Origin: Winslowiella iniecta
GTDB lineage: Bacteria; Pseudomonadota; Gammaproteobacteria; Enterobacterales; Enterobacteriaceae
Length of the DNA stretch: 64,000 bases
NCBI RefSeq assembly: GCF_001267535.1
Contig: NZ_JRXE01000007.1
Span: 123,088 to 187,087 of the forward strand
Reading direction: 5' to 3'
Shown: positions 11,698 through 20,544 of the stretch, piece after piece
Position numbering within the stretch: the first letter of the stretch is position 1
Layout: every line of letters begins with the position of its first letter
Translations under genes and position numbers: made by a program
Notes under the pieces: generated by a model
What the model was told of the DNA's origin: nothing
Databases searched by the model: none
Seen by the model: only the letters and a program-made list of their open reading frames with translations

Positions 11698-12369
11698 CTA
11701 GCGCGCTAATGCGGATAGCAGGGTACGATAGTCGTTTATCGCCGGATGTCGGGCGAAGGTGATTTCCGGTCGCCCTGAGTCAGGATTGCTGATGCCTAAA
11801 CAGTAGCCAATTCCCCAGCTTTTTGCCGCATCGAGAATTCTTTCGTTGTCATCAACAAATAGCGTGCGCGCATTCTCAAAGCCAGTGTGCTGCTGAACCG
11901 CCTGCCATAAACGCTGATCTTCTTTCGGATATCCAAATGTGTGGGTAGAAAGTAATAAATCAAGGTGCTGGTCGAGGCCGGTTTGCTCCAGCTTGACGTG
12001 CAGATTCCAGGGATGCGCATTGGTCAGCAGAATGGTACGTTTGCCGCTGGCGCGCAATGCGGCAAGAAATGGCAGCGTGTCTTCACGCATCGCCGCCCGC
12101 TCGCGCATCGCCCATGTCATCGCGCGGATATCGAGATCCAGTTCCCGGCTCCAGTAATCCAGGCAGTACCAGTCCAGCGTATGCTGCACCGCCTGATATT
12201 TATCGCTGATCAGCTGCGTGGCGGCGTCAATGCTAATGCCACGCTGGCCGCTGAGCGTTAGCGGCACGTGCTGTAGCCAGAAATGGCTGTCAAAAGCGAG
12301 GTCAAGCAGGGTGCCGTCCATATCCAGCAGGACGGTATCAATTTCAGACCAGTTCAGGGAATCAGGCAT
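11698..12369 (-). CDS. yrfG: GMP/IMP nucleotidase YrfG (HAD family)
   Basis: 223-residue HAD-superfamily phosphatase. Motif I is LLDMDGTLLD (nucleophile Asp plus general acid Asp), motif II is ILLTNAH, and motif IV is LFVDDNERIL. YrfG homologues dephosphorylate GMP and IMP. GGAG six bases before the ATG supports the start. First gene of the yrfG-hslR-hslO group; igaA lies 56 bp upstream in the same direction. Confidence 0.93.
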   Translation of the reverse strand: MPDSLNWSEIDTVLLDMDGTLLDLAFDSHFWLQHVPLTLSGQRGISIDAATQLISDKYQAVQHTLDWYCLDYWSRELDLDIRAMTWAMRERAAMREDTLPFLAALRASGKRTILLTNAHPWNLHVKLEQTGLDQHLDLLLSTHTFGYPKEDQRLWQAVQQHTGFENARTLFVDDNERILDAAKSWGIGYCLGISNPDSGRPEITFARHPAINDYRTLLSALAR

Positions 12370-12425
12370 ACGTGCTCCGCGCGAGGTAAAAAACCGGGCG
12401 ACAGGGTAGCACAGTTATGCAGCGG

Positions 12426-14564
12426 TCAGAACAGCGGCCGCACCGCCTGAATGGAGGTCAGTGAGTGGTTAAAGCAGTGTTCGTAATAGCGCTGAATTTC
12501 CACCAGGCGCGTGCGGTTACGATGAATTCGCTTCAGAGTCAGCAGGCTGTTTGCCACCAAAATAATGCTGACGATTAACAGCAGTAAGCTGGTGCCGAGA
12601 TAGCGCCACAGACTGATCGCATCCGGTTCATTATGCAGGGCAACGTGCTGGGTGCCATTCGCATCGGTAGTGATGCTGGTGATAATACCCGAGGCGTTAA
12701 ATGGCGTGTGCAGCAGCATTGATGACAGCCGTTGCAGCTCGCTCCACTGTTCCGGGGCATTGTAGTCAAACAGCGAAACCGGCGGCTGCGGCTGGCTGAC
12801 CAGCTGGCGGCCTTCATCACTGAGAATCAGGAAGCCGCCCGGCGGTGGGCTATTCAGCGCTTCCGCTGCGCGATGGGTTTCGCGATAAAAGAAGGATGAG
12901 GTGGCGGTATTCACCAGGTTTTCCAGCGCTTCAGCGCTGACCGGTCGGAGCAGCACGTTCATGCCGTTCAGCGCACCGGAATTCGCCCGGCCAATCAGGG
13001 TTTCCCAGTCTTTCGCATTCCCGAGATTCACCAGCGCATTCTTCAGGCGCACGCAGTCCTGCGGCTGGCTACAGAGATCCTGGGTTTTCAGCACCAGATC
13101 AGAAAAATCGTCCAGCAAAATCATGCCTGACTTCTGAATCGCGGTCGCCAGCTGCGGGTTCAGTTTGGGGTCGGTACTGGTTTGCGGGTGCAGTTGCTGG
13201 TTGGTGGTCAGCTGCAACGCGGTTGCTTTATCAATAATCTCGGATTGTGGCTGTGGCAACGGCGCGGCATTGTTCCAGTAGATCGCCGAACAGTCGAACG
13301 GCATAAAGGCGTAAGAACGGTTGCTCTGATAGTTAGCGGGCACTGAACACATGCCGCTACCGGTGACATGCAAGCTGTCGCCAACCCGCAGTGAAATTTT
13401 CTGCAGATCGTCAACTGCCGTGACTTTGATACTCTCAGTGCCTTTAATCCACGCCATGCTTAGCTTGATTGGCATGCTAAGCGGTATCCAGCTGACCAGC
13501 AGCAACAGCACCAGCAGGGAACCGCAGGCCAGCACCAGATTTTTACGCCAGCGCTGAATCGGGAAATTACGCACTTCATCCTGCAATGACAGAAAGCGGC
13601 CCTGGCGCACCACCTGGCAATTCAGATAGATATCGACTTCAGTCGTCTGCCCTAAATCGTGCGCGACGTAAGGCTGCCAGTGCGGTGGATAAATCAGGTC
13701 GATAATGCCAAGGGAAATATTACTGATCTGGCCCTGATTTGACTCGCCAAACAGTCCCCAGCGTTTTGGTGCACCGCGCAGGCAGTGGATTTCGCGCAAA
13801 TCTTTTTCCGTGGGACGACGGTACAGGAACCAGCAACTGACGGCGATCATCGCGATACCAGCGGTAATCAACCACGGCATCAGCAGTGCAGGGGCAAGCA
13901 GGCTGATAAAGAACATCAGCAGCGCACTACCGATCACTACCGCTTCCCGGGTGCCATCCGGTCGCGACAGGCTGTACTCTTCGAGCGTCTCCTTACGCAC
14001 ATTGAGCAGCTCAATATTTTCGCCTTCTTCTTTGCGAATCGATGCGTTAGGTGCCAGCGGGCGTACCATCGGTGGCAGCGCGCGCTGTTCAAAGGCGTAG
14101 CTGGTCAGCGAATGGCCGTTAAGCGAGATCACCAGCGGGATGGTCTGAGTCTTGATCAACTCAACGTAGTTTTCATCGGCGATGTACTGTTCCCACAGCG
14201 GCGGCAGATGCACTTCAACGGCATCAAGATAATAACGCCATTTATGCGGCTCATCAGTAGAGAGCCCGTAACGGGTAATCGCACGAGTGACCGGATAGAC
14301 GTTACTGCTTTGCGAGTTTAGTGTCAGCTTAACCGGCGTAGCGCTGGTTCCGCCTGGCAGTATGCTGGCACCGTTTTTCGCCAGCGATTCGACGTAGCGC
14401 TCAACAGCCGCACGCTCTTCATCAGTGAGCTTACGGTGAGGGGGACTGATAAACGGCAGTGGTTTCGCCAACGGCGGACGATGCCGCATAGCGTACCAAA
14501 AGAAACAACCTGCCACGATCGAACAGGTTAGCATTACAGCCAATATAATGACTATTGTGCTCAT
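12426..14564 (-). CDS. igaA: IgaA/YrfF inner-membrane repressor of the Rcs system
   Basis: 712-residue multi-pass protein. Hydrophobic helices lie near 4-24, in the block at about 208-250 that holds LLMFFISLLAPALLM, near 343-362 and near 655-675, with a large periplasmic domain between the last two containing paired cysteines. IgaA restrains the RcsCDB envelope-stress phosphorelay through contact with RcsD and is essential in Salmonella when Rcs is intact. Length and layout match E. coli YrfF. Divergent from nudE across an AT-rich gap. Confidence 0.94.
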   Translation of the reverse strand: MSTIVIILAVMLTCSIVAGCFFWYAMRHRPPLAKPLPFISPPHRKLTDEERAAVERYVESLAKNGASILPGGTSATPVKLTLNSQSSNVYPVTRAITRYGLSTDEPHKWRYYLDAVEVHLPPLWEQYIADENYVELIKTQTIPLVISLNGHSLTSYAFEQRALPPMVRPLAPNASIRKEEGENIELLNVRKETLEEYSLSRPDGTREAVVIGSALLMFFISLLAPALLMPWLITAGIAMIAVSCWFLYRRPTEKDLREIHCLRGAPKRWGLFGESNQGQISNISLGIIDLIYPPHWQPYVAHDLGQTTEVDIYLNCQVVRQGRFLSLQDEVRNFPIQRWRKNLVLACGSLLVLLLLVSWIPLSMPIKLSMAWIKGTESIKVTAVDDLQKISLRVGDSLHVTGSGMCSVPANYQSNRSYAFMPFDCSAIYWNNAAPLPQPQSEIIDKATALQLTTNQQLHPQTSTDPKLNPQLATAIQKSGMILLDDFSDLVLKTQDLCSQPQDCVRLKNALVNLGNAKDWETLIGRANSGALNGMNVLLRPVSAEALENLVNTATSSFFYRETHRAAEALNSPPPGGFLILSDEGRQLVSQPQPPVSLFDYNAPEQWSELQRLSSMLLHTPFNASGIITSITTDANGTQHVALHNEPDAISLWRYLGTSLLLLIVSIILVANSLLTLKRIHRNRTRLVEIQRYYEHCFNHSLTSIQAVRPLF

Positions 14565-14973
14565 GCTTTGCTCATCCCAGCCTCTGTACTCCCGTCACTG
14601 TCTTGCTCACTCCGGCGTGCAATATATCTTAAGATTAATTTTGGCGTGGCAGGGCAGATCTGGCAACTGGCCTTATATACAAAATTGCGCACAAAATCAT
14701 GAAATTAGAAGGGTTTTACAAGTAGCCTTGCGTAAATGTTACCAGGCATGTACGCACAAAAATATCGGCATAGTCCTATTTTTATCCCTGAAAACGGTGT
14801 TTTATGCAAAACTTTTTCTTAGTATTTACAACCATTTGTTATAAGAAAGTAAATTAAAGCATCCGATGATTGGATTCCGCTGGTGGCTATCGCACAATGG
14901 AATCTAATCACATTCTGCGCTTCGTATAACAATGGCGAAGATGCACCTTATTCGGCTATTCCCTGGGGCCATG
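14565..14973. other. AT-rich divergent promoter region igaA / nudE
   Basis: 409 bp without a supportable gene. It is much AT-richer than its flanks: I count 19 G/C of 60 in each of the lines 14761-14820 and 14821-14880. It must contain promoters for igaA and nudE; TATAAC at 14925-14930 could be a -10 box for nudE but has a poor -35. Confidence 0.5.
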
Positions 14974-15540
14974 ATGACCAGACAATTACAGAAACCTGAG
15001 ATACTTAACGTAGAAACTGTTGCACGCTCACGGTTGTTTACCGTTGAAGCGGTCGACCTGGCGTTCAGCAATGGTGCGCGCCGGGTATATGAACGTATGC
15101 GCCCTTCCGGTCGTGAAGCAGTGATGATTGTGCCGATTATTGATAACCACCTGATTTTAATTCAGGAGTATGCCGTCGGGCTGGAGAATTACGAACTGGG
15201 CTTTCCCAAGGGCCTGATCGATCCAGGCGAATCGGTGTTTGAAGCGGCGAATCGCGAGCTGAAAGAAGAAGCGGGTTTTGGCGCGACGGCGCTGGAAGCG
15301 CTTAGCAAGCTGACCATGGCACCCTCTTACTTCTCCAGTAAGATGAATATCGTGGTGGCGGAGGGACTTTATCCCGAAAAGCTGGAAGGCGATGAGCCTG
15401 AACCGTTGCCGCTGACGCGCTGGCCGCTGGATAATTTGCTGGCGCTGCTGGAAGAACCGGATTTTCGCGAGGCACGCAATGTCAGTGCGCTGTTCTTAGT
15501 GCGGGAATGGTTAGTGAAGCAGGGCAGGCTGGATTACTGA
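14974..15540 (+). CDS. nudE: ADP-compound / NADH pyrophosphatase NudE (Nudix)
   Basis: Nudix hydrolase of about 188 residues acting on ADP-ribose, NADH and Ap3A-type substrates. The Nudix box is complete: GLIDPGESVFEAANRELKEE is its first 20 residues, followed by AGFG, fitting G-x5-E-x7-REUXEE-x2-GU. The reading frame is open further upstream, but similarity to E. coli begins at MTRQLQKPEILNVETVARS. GGGG at 14965-14968 is well spaced for ATG 14974; ATG 14971 directly before it is the alternative. Confidence 0.95.
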   Translation: MTRQLQKPEILNVETVARSRLFTVEAVDLAFSNGARRVYERMRPSGREAVMIVPIIDNHLILIQEYAVGLENYELGFPKGLIDPGESVFEAANRELKEEAGFGATALEALSKLTMAPSYFSSKMNIVVAEGLYPEKLEGDEPEPLPLTRWPLDNLLALLEEPDFREARNVSALFLVREWLVKQGRLDY

Positions 15541-15548
15541 GAGGCAGG

Positions 15549-15612
15549 GGCGGCGAAATCGCCACCGATACGCCAGAAATCATAATGGGGCGGCGTGCTT
15601 GCCGCCCCATTA
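15549..15612. repeat. Double palindrome between convergent nudE and mrcA
   Basis: The core GGCGGCGAAATCGCC (15549-15563) matches the repeat core seen elsewhere in the window with two substitutions. It is followed by a 12-bp perfect stem TAATGGGGCGGC / GCCGCCCCATTA (15583-15594, 15601-15612) with a 6-base loop. Position four bases from the mrcA stop suggests it also terminates both genes. Confidence 0.6.
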
Positions 15613-15615
15613 CCA

Positions 15616-18168
15616 TCAGAACAGCTCGTGAGTTTCGCCGTTGTCCATCAGGGTGGTGCCGACATCATGCACGGAATATTCGGTTGGCTGGGTGCCATCG
15701 ATAAAGTATTCCGCACGGGAGTTGCCGCCGTTAGCCAGTTTACCGGTGCTGCGATCGATATTGACCGTTACCACGCCTTCTGGTGGGGTAAGCGGCTCCA
15801 CCGGTACGCCATCCAGCGCCGACTTCATATAGTTATCCCATGCCGGCTGAGCGCTTTTCGCTCCGCCTTCATAACCAGAAATCTGGTCAGGGATAGCACC
15901 TGAAGCGGTAGTACGACCCAGATCGCGACGGTGATCGTCAAAACCAATCCAGACCGACGTTACAACGCCAGGGCCGTAACCCGAGAACCAGGCATCTTTT
16001 GAACTGTTCGTGGTACCGGTTTTACCACCGATATCATTACGTTTCAGGTCGCGCCCGGCACGCCAGCCGGTTCCCATCCAGCCTGGTTCGCCGAAGATAT
16101 TGCTGTTCAGCGCGCTTTTAATCAGGAACGACAGCGGCGTGTTAATCACGTGTGGCGCATACTGCTGCTCGCCATCCTGCTGTGGCTGCCCTGTCGGCAC
16201 TTGTTCCAGCTGTGGCTGCGGTACCGCCACATTGCGGTTTTCTTGCGAAACCGCCACGTTCTCTACACTGTCTTCGTTCATCGCCAGCGCTTTTTTGGTA
16301 TCACCATAAATCACCGGCAGATTGCACTCCGGGCAGGCCACTTTGGGCTTCACTTCAAACAGCACGCCACCCTGTTCATTCTCAATTTTGCTGATGAAAT
16401 AAGGGTCGACCAGGAAGCCGCCGTTAGCCATCACCGCATAGCCGCGTACCAGTTGTAGCGGGGTGAAGGAAGCGGAACCTAGCGCCAGTGACTCGGTATG
16501 GACAATGTTTTGTGCCGGGAAGCCGAAGCGTTGCAGATATTCCGCAGCGTAATCGACGCCCATCGCACGCATGGCGCGAACCATTACCACGTTCTTCGAC
16601 TCGCCTAAGCCCTGACGCAGACGAATAGGGCCATCATAGCGCGCCGGAGAGTTTTTCGGACGCCAGTCGGAACCGGCACCCGCATCCCAGCGAGAAATCG
16701 GCACATCGTTAAGAATCGAGGCGAGGGTTAAGCCCCGGTCCATTGCAGCGGTATACAGGAACGGTTTGATATTGGAACCGGCCTGACGCAGTGCCTGAGT
16801 TGCACGGTTAAACTTGCTTTGATTGAAATCAAAGCCGCCAACCAGCGCACGTACTGCACCATCTTTGGGATTAAGTGATACCAGCGCGGAGTTAACATCC
16901 GGCACCTGTGCCAGCCACCAGTCATTATCAACTTTACGTACCCAAATCTGCTGACCCGGTTGCACCACCTGCGTCACGCTTCTCGGCGTGGCACCCTGCT
17001 GGGTGTCCGATTTGTAAGGACGCGCCCAGCGCATACCGGCCATGCCCAGTGACACGCTGCTGCCATCGCGCATTAGCGCGGTCGCTTCATCGCTGTTCGC
17101 CGTCGTCACCACCGCCGGAAGCAGCGGCCCGTAAACCGGCAGCGACTTCAGCGTTTTCAGCATTTCGGCTTTGTCCCAGGCGGTTTCACCGACTTTCCAC
17201 AGCACATTCGAGGGGCCGCGGTAGCCGTGACGCATATCGTAAGCCATCACGTTATTGCGCACGGACTCCTGTGCCGCCGTTTGCAGCTTACGGGTAACGG
17301 TGGTGTAGACCTTAAAGCCGTCAGTGTAAGCATTCTCGCCATAGCGTTTAATCATCTCCTGGCGCACCATTTCGGTCAGGTAAGGCGCAGAGAAGGCAAT
17401 TTCAGGGCCGTGATAGCTGGCAACCAGGGGCTCGTTACGCGCTTCGTCATACTGCGGCTGACTGATGTAGTGCTGATCCAGCATACGTGCCAGCACCACA
17501 TTGCGGCGCGACACCGCCCGATCGTGCGAATACAGCGGGTTAAACGTTGACGGCGCTTTCGGCAGACCGGCAATCATCGCCATTTCGCTCAGCGTCAGCT
17601 GGTCGATGTTTTTACCGAAATAGACCTGTGCCGCGGCACCAACGCCATAAGCACGGTAACCGAGGTAGATCTTATTCAGATACAGCTCAAGAATTTCGTC
17701 TTTATTCAGCAACTGCTCGATGCGGATCGCCAGAAACGCTTCCTTGATCTTACGCATCAGTGTGCGTTCCGGACTGAGAAAGAAGTTACGCGCCAGCTGC
17801 TGAGTAATAGTACTGGCACCTTGCGAGGCGTGGCCGGACATCAGCGCAATACTGGCAGCACGGAAGATACCGATAGGATCGACGCCGTGATGCTCATAGA
17901 AGCGGCTGTCTTCCGTCGCAATAAACGCTTTCACCATTTCTGGTGGCATTTGCTCAATAGTTAGCGGCACACGGCGTTTTTCACCGTATTGCGCAATCAG
18001 ATCGCCCTCAGCACTGTAGACCTGCATAGGGGTCTGTAGCCGGACGTCTTTCAGCGTGTTCACATCGGGCAGCTGCGGCTCAATATATTTATACAAGCCA
18101 TAAACCGAGCCGGCTCCCAGCAAAATGCAACACACTGCAAGGATCAAAAAATACTTTACGAACTTCAC
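15616..18168 (-). CDS. mrcA: Penicillin-binding protein 1A, bifunctional peptidoglycan synthase
   Basis: 850 residues. After a short cytoplasmic tail, a membrane anchor (about 5-27) is followed by the GT51 glycosyltransferase domain with catalytic ATEDSRFYEHHGVDP and GASTITQQLARN, an OB-like insert, and the transpeptidase domain with SNIK (SxxK nucleophile), SKN (SxN) and KTGTT. It polymerises and cross-links murein in the periplasm. The start is GTG, as in E. coli. Divergent from hofM, the usual enterobacterial arrangement. Confidence 0.97.
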   Translation of the reverse strand: MKFVKYFLILAVCCILLGAGSVYGLYKYIEPQLPDVNTLKDVRLQTPMQVYSAEGDLIAQYGEKRRVPLTIEQMPPEMVKAFIATEDSRFYEHHGVDPIGIFRAASIALMSGHASQGASTITQQLARNFFLSPERTLMRKIKEAFLAIRIEQLLNKDEILELYLNKIYLGYRAYGVGAAAQVYFGKNIDQLTLSEMAMIAGLPKAPSTFNPLYSHDRAVSRRNVVLARMLDQHYISQPQYDEARNEPLVASYHGPEIAFSAPYLTEMVRQEMIKRYGENAYTDGFKVYTTVTRKLQTAAQESVRNNVMAYDMRHGYRGPSNVLWKVGETAWDKAEMLKTLKSLPVYGPLLPAVVTTANSDEATALMRDGSSVSLGMAGMRWARPYKSDTQQGATPRSVTQVVQPGQQIWVRKVDNDWWLAQVPDVNSALVSLNPKDGAVRALVGGFDFNQSKFNRATQALRQAGSNIKPFLYTAAMDRGLTLASILNDVPISRWDAGAGSDWRPKNSPARYDGPIRLRQGLGESKNVVMVRAMRAMGVDYAAEYLQRFGFPAQNIVHTESLALGSASFTPLQLVRGYAVMANGGFLVDPYFISKIENEQGGVLFEVKPKVACPECNLPVIYGDTKKALAMNEDSVENVAVSQENRNVAVPQPQLEQVPTGQPQQDGEQQYAPHVINTPLSFLIKSALNSNIFGEPGWMGTGWRAGRDLKRNDIGGKTGTTNSSKDAWFSGYGPGVVTSVWIGFDDHRRDLGRTTASGAIPDQISGYEGGAKSAQPAWDNYMKSALDGVPVEPLTPPEGVVTVNIDRSTGKLANGGNSRAEYFIDGTQPTEYSVHDVGTTLMDNGETHELF

Positions 18169-18305
18169 CTGAGATTTCCCATTTAATGTCGATTGGGCAG
18201 TTTATAAACAATCGCGCGGTAGTATAAAGGCAAGCCAGTAGCTTTGATACATCCTTCGTACCCGAAACCGGATAACAACCTCTGACGATATGGAGATCGC
18301 GCGAA

Positions 18306-19133
18306 ATGGCTTTTCAGACATGGCAAATTGGACTGGATATCCAGAACGGACAGCTCTGTGCCTTAGGCATCCAGCGCCGTCGTAACGGCTGGCAGTTGCG
18401 CCACTGGTGGCAACATGCGCTGCCGAAAGATACGTTAAGAAACGGCGCACTGCAACGTTCCGCCGAACTCACTGCGGTGCTGCAATGCTGGCGTAAGCAG
18501 CTTCCCCGTGATATCTCCCTGCGTGTCGGCTTCCCGCCGCAACTGGTGTTGCAGCGCCAAATCGACCTGCCGCGCCAGCCATTACGCGAACCGGAGCGTA
18601 GCAGCTATGTGCGGGCGGCGGCGAGACGATTTTTCCCAATTGAGCCGGATGCGCTGGCGCTGGACTACCGCGAATCGCCGGACTATCCCGGCCAGCTATG
18701 CGTCACGGCGGCACGGCGCGAAATGCTGGAACAGTGGCTGGCGTGTTTTGCTCAGGCCGGACTGTTGCCCCAGGTATTTGAGTTAACCGCGGCGGCGCTG
18801 CGTTCGCTGGCACTGGCGCTGGCGCTTGATCCGGCAGCAACGCTGATTCATCGGCTGGCCGATCACTGGCTGTGGTTTTCGCCGGAAAATAAGCAGCAAC
18901 CTTGCGGCTGGTGCACGCTGGATGACGCTGCTGATTACACCGCGCTGCGCCTGCGTTATCTGCCTGCTGCCGAAGTGATCTATTACAGCGCGGCTGAAGC
19001 CGACAGTTTACCGGAAGGTGCGCGCGACCTGCTGCCGCTGGATGCTCTGCAACTGATGCAACCGCCGTTACCGCACAGCAGCGGCAGCTTTGCGCTGGCA
19101 GCAGGGCTGGCGCTGCGGCCGGAGGATTGTTAA
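18306..19133 (+). CDS. hofM: HofM, PilM-like pilus assembly ATPase homologue
   Basis: 275 residues. The N-terminus (TWQIGLDIQNGQLCALGIQR) has the actin-like beta-strand pattern of PilM/ComA, which form a cytoplasmic ring under type IV pilus machines with PilN. GGAG upstream (about 18291) is spaced a little long. First gene of hofMNOPQ, whose members overlap or abut, so they should be cotranslated. In E. coli these genes allow DNA to be used as a nutrient; a role in DNA uptake here is inference. Confidence 0.9.
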   Translation: MAFQTWQIGLDIQNGQLCALGIQRRRNGWQLRHWWQHALPKDTLRNGALQRSAELTAVLQCWRKQLPRDISLRVGFPPQLVLQRQIDLPRQPLREPERSSYVRAAARRFFPIEPDALALDYRESPDYPGQLCVTAARREMLEQWLACFAQAGLLPQVFELTAAALRSLALALALDPAATLIHRLADHWLWFSPENKQQPCGWCTLDDAADYTALRLRYLPAAEVIYYSAAEADSLPEGARDLLPLDALQLMQPPLPHSSGSFALAAGLALRPEDC

Positions 19134-19678
19134 TGGTGTGGGTAAATCTGCTGAACTGGCGCGAACAGCAGCGGGCAGTGCGCCAGCGTCACTGGCTGTG
19201 GGCGCTGGCGGGGTTGATGGTGCCAGGTGTGATGGTGATGACGCTGCTGCATTGTCGTCTGGCGGCGGAAAATCAGTTATGGCAACAGCGGCTGAACCAG
19301 CGACAGGCAGCGGTTGCACTGGCCGATACGCTGGCACAGAAGCTGACGCAGGCGCAGCAGGAGCAGCAACGCCTGCTGGCGGTTCAGAATCAGCAACAAC
19401 AACGCTGGCAGCGTAATCAGCAGTGGTATCAGTTTGCGCTGGCGTTGCCGCAGCTGATGCCAGAAGGCATGTGGCTTACCAGCATCAGTAAGGCGATATC
19501 GGGATTCAGCGTCAGCGGCAGCGGCCAGCAGATGGCTGATATCAGCGCTTTTCGTCATCAGCTTGAGCAGCAGGCGCTGTTTCAGCAGGTGAGTCATGGC
19601 CCGGTGCAGCGACAAGCGGAAGGCGAGATGCAGTTTAGTCTGCTTGCCAGCCTGCAGGAGGAAACGCCGAATGAGTGA
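19133..19678 (+). CDS. hofN: HofN, PilN-like pilus assembly protein
   Basis: 181 residues starting MVWVNLLNWREQQ, the typical PilN opening (short cytoplasmic motif LLNWRE followed by a membrane helix at about 22-42), then a Gln-rich coiled coil (45-110) and a small periplasmic domain. The ATG at 19133 overlaps the hofM stop (TAATG) and has GGAGG at 19121-19125; a TTG six bases earlier is too close to that site. PilN anchors PilM and pairs with PilO. Confidence 0.88.
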   Translation: MVWVNLLNWREQQRAVRQRHWLWALAGLMVPGVMVMTLLHCRLAAENQLWQQRLNQRQAAVALADTLAQKLTQAQQEQQRLLAVQNQQQQRWQRNQQWYQFALALPQLMPEGMWLTSISKAISGFSVSGSGQQMADISAFRHQLEQQALFQQVSHGPVQRQAEGEMQFSLLASLQEETPNE

Positions 19679-20168
19679 GTGGCTCCTGCGCTGGCAATAT
19701 GCCGCGCCTCACTGGCAGTGGGGCAGCGTGCTGGTGTTGCCGGTGCTGTTACTGATGTTACTGGCCGGATGGTGGCTGCAACCGCAGTACCAGCAGCGTC
19801 AGGCGCTGATTAATCAGTGCCAACAGCGGCTGGCGCACTATCAGACGCAGCTGGCGCAGTTACGCAGTCAGCCAGCGCTGCTGACGCAACAACAGCGCAA
19901 TCAGCAGTTGCGGGCTTCTCTGCAAGGGGCGGGCGAGCAGGCTTTCTCACTGGTGGCGTTGCTGGCGCATGGTGCGGTGCTTGAGGCATGGCAACCCGCT
20001 CCGCAGGGCGGTGTATTCACGCTACAGCTGAGCTGGCCGCAGTTTCAACAGTTGATGGCGTATCTCGCCTCACGTCAGCCGCCGGTTACGGTCGATACGT
20101 TTCAGCTACGGCGCAGCGGCGAGCGGCTACGGATGACAGTTAATCTGGGAGCCAGTGATGACGGGTAG
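19671..20168 (+). CDS. hofO: HofO, PilO-like pilus assembly protein
   Basis: 165 residues: cytoplasmic MSEWLLRWQYAAPHWQW, a membrane helix at about 20-38 (VLVLPVLLLMLLAGWWL), a Gln-rich coiled coil and a periplasmic PilO-like domain. Its ATG lies inside the end of hofN (8-base overlap), and AGGAGG at 19656-19661 serves it. Expected to form the inner-membrane PilN-PilO subcomplex. Sequence conservation in this family is low, so identification rests on position, size and topology. Confidence 0.85.
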   Translation: MSEWLLRWQYAAPHWQWGSVLVLPVLLLMLLAGWWLQPQYQQRQALINQCQQRLAHYQTQLAQLRSQPALLTQQQRNQQLRASLQGAGEQAFSLVALLAHGAVLEAWQPAPQGGVFTLQLSWPQFQQLMAYLASRQPPVTVDTFQLRRSGERLRMTVNLGASDDG

Positions 20169-20544
20169 TCGGATGCTGTGGCTAATGGTGCTGGTGGTGG
20201 CTGATGCGCAGGCGCGCGATCCTTTCGTCCCTCCGCAAGTGATTCGCTGCGTCACTGAGCTGCCGACGCTGAACCAGTGGCGTTTGCAGGGCGTGATTGG
20301 CCGTGAAAGTGACTGGCGCGGCTGGCTGCTGTCGCCGCAGGGGCAGGCGCTGACGGTGGTGCCGGACAGCCATTTTCCGGTTTCTCCCTGGCAGATCGGT
20401 GAGATCAATGGACAAAGTATCCGCTTTCGCGCCACGGAAAGCTGTGAAGAGCGGCAATTCAGCCTGCGACTAAAAGGACGTTTATATGAAAAGGATAATC
20501 ACCGCCATGCTGTGGCTGCTGATGACCAGCAGCCGCGCCAATGA
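20158..20544 (+). CDS. hofP: HofP, PilP-like pilus assembly protein
   Basis: 128 residues. A short hydrophobic leader (LWLMVLVVADA) is followed by ARDPFVPPQ, the RDPF motif seen in PilP-type proteins that link the inner-membrane complex to the secretin. There is no lipobox, so it is probably exported or anchored by the leader. ATG 20158 has GGGAG six bases upstream; a GTG at 20155 is too close. The 3' end runs 59 bases into hofQ in another frame. Confidence 0.82.
   Translation: MTGSRMLWLMVLVVADAQARDPFVPPQVIRCVTELPTLNQWRLQGVIGRESDWRGWLLSPQGQALTVVPDSHFPVSPWQIGEINGQSIRFRATESCEERQFSLRLKGRLYEKDNHRHAVAADDQQPRQ

Noticed and set aside
14548..14844. 98-codon plus-strand frame upstream of nudE
   Set aside because: It starts inside igaA, lies in AT-rich DNA and has no initiation signal.
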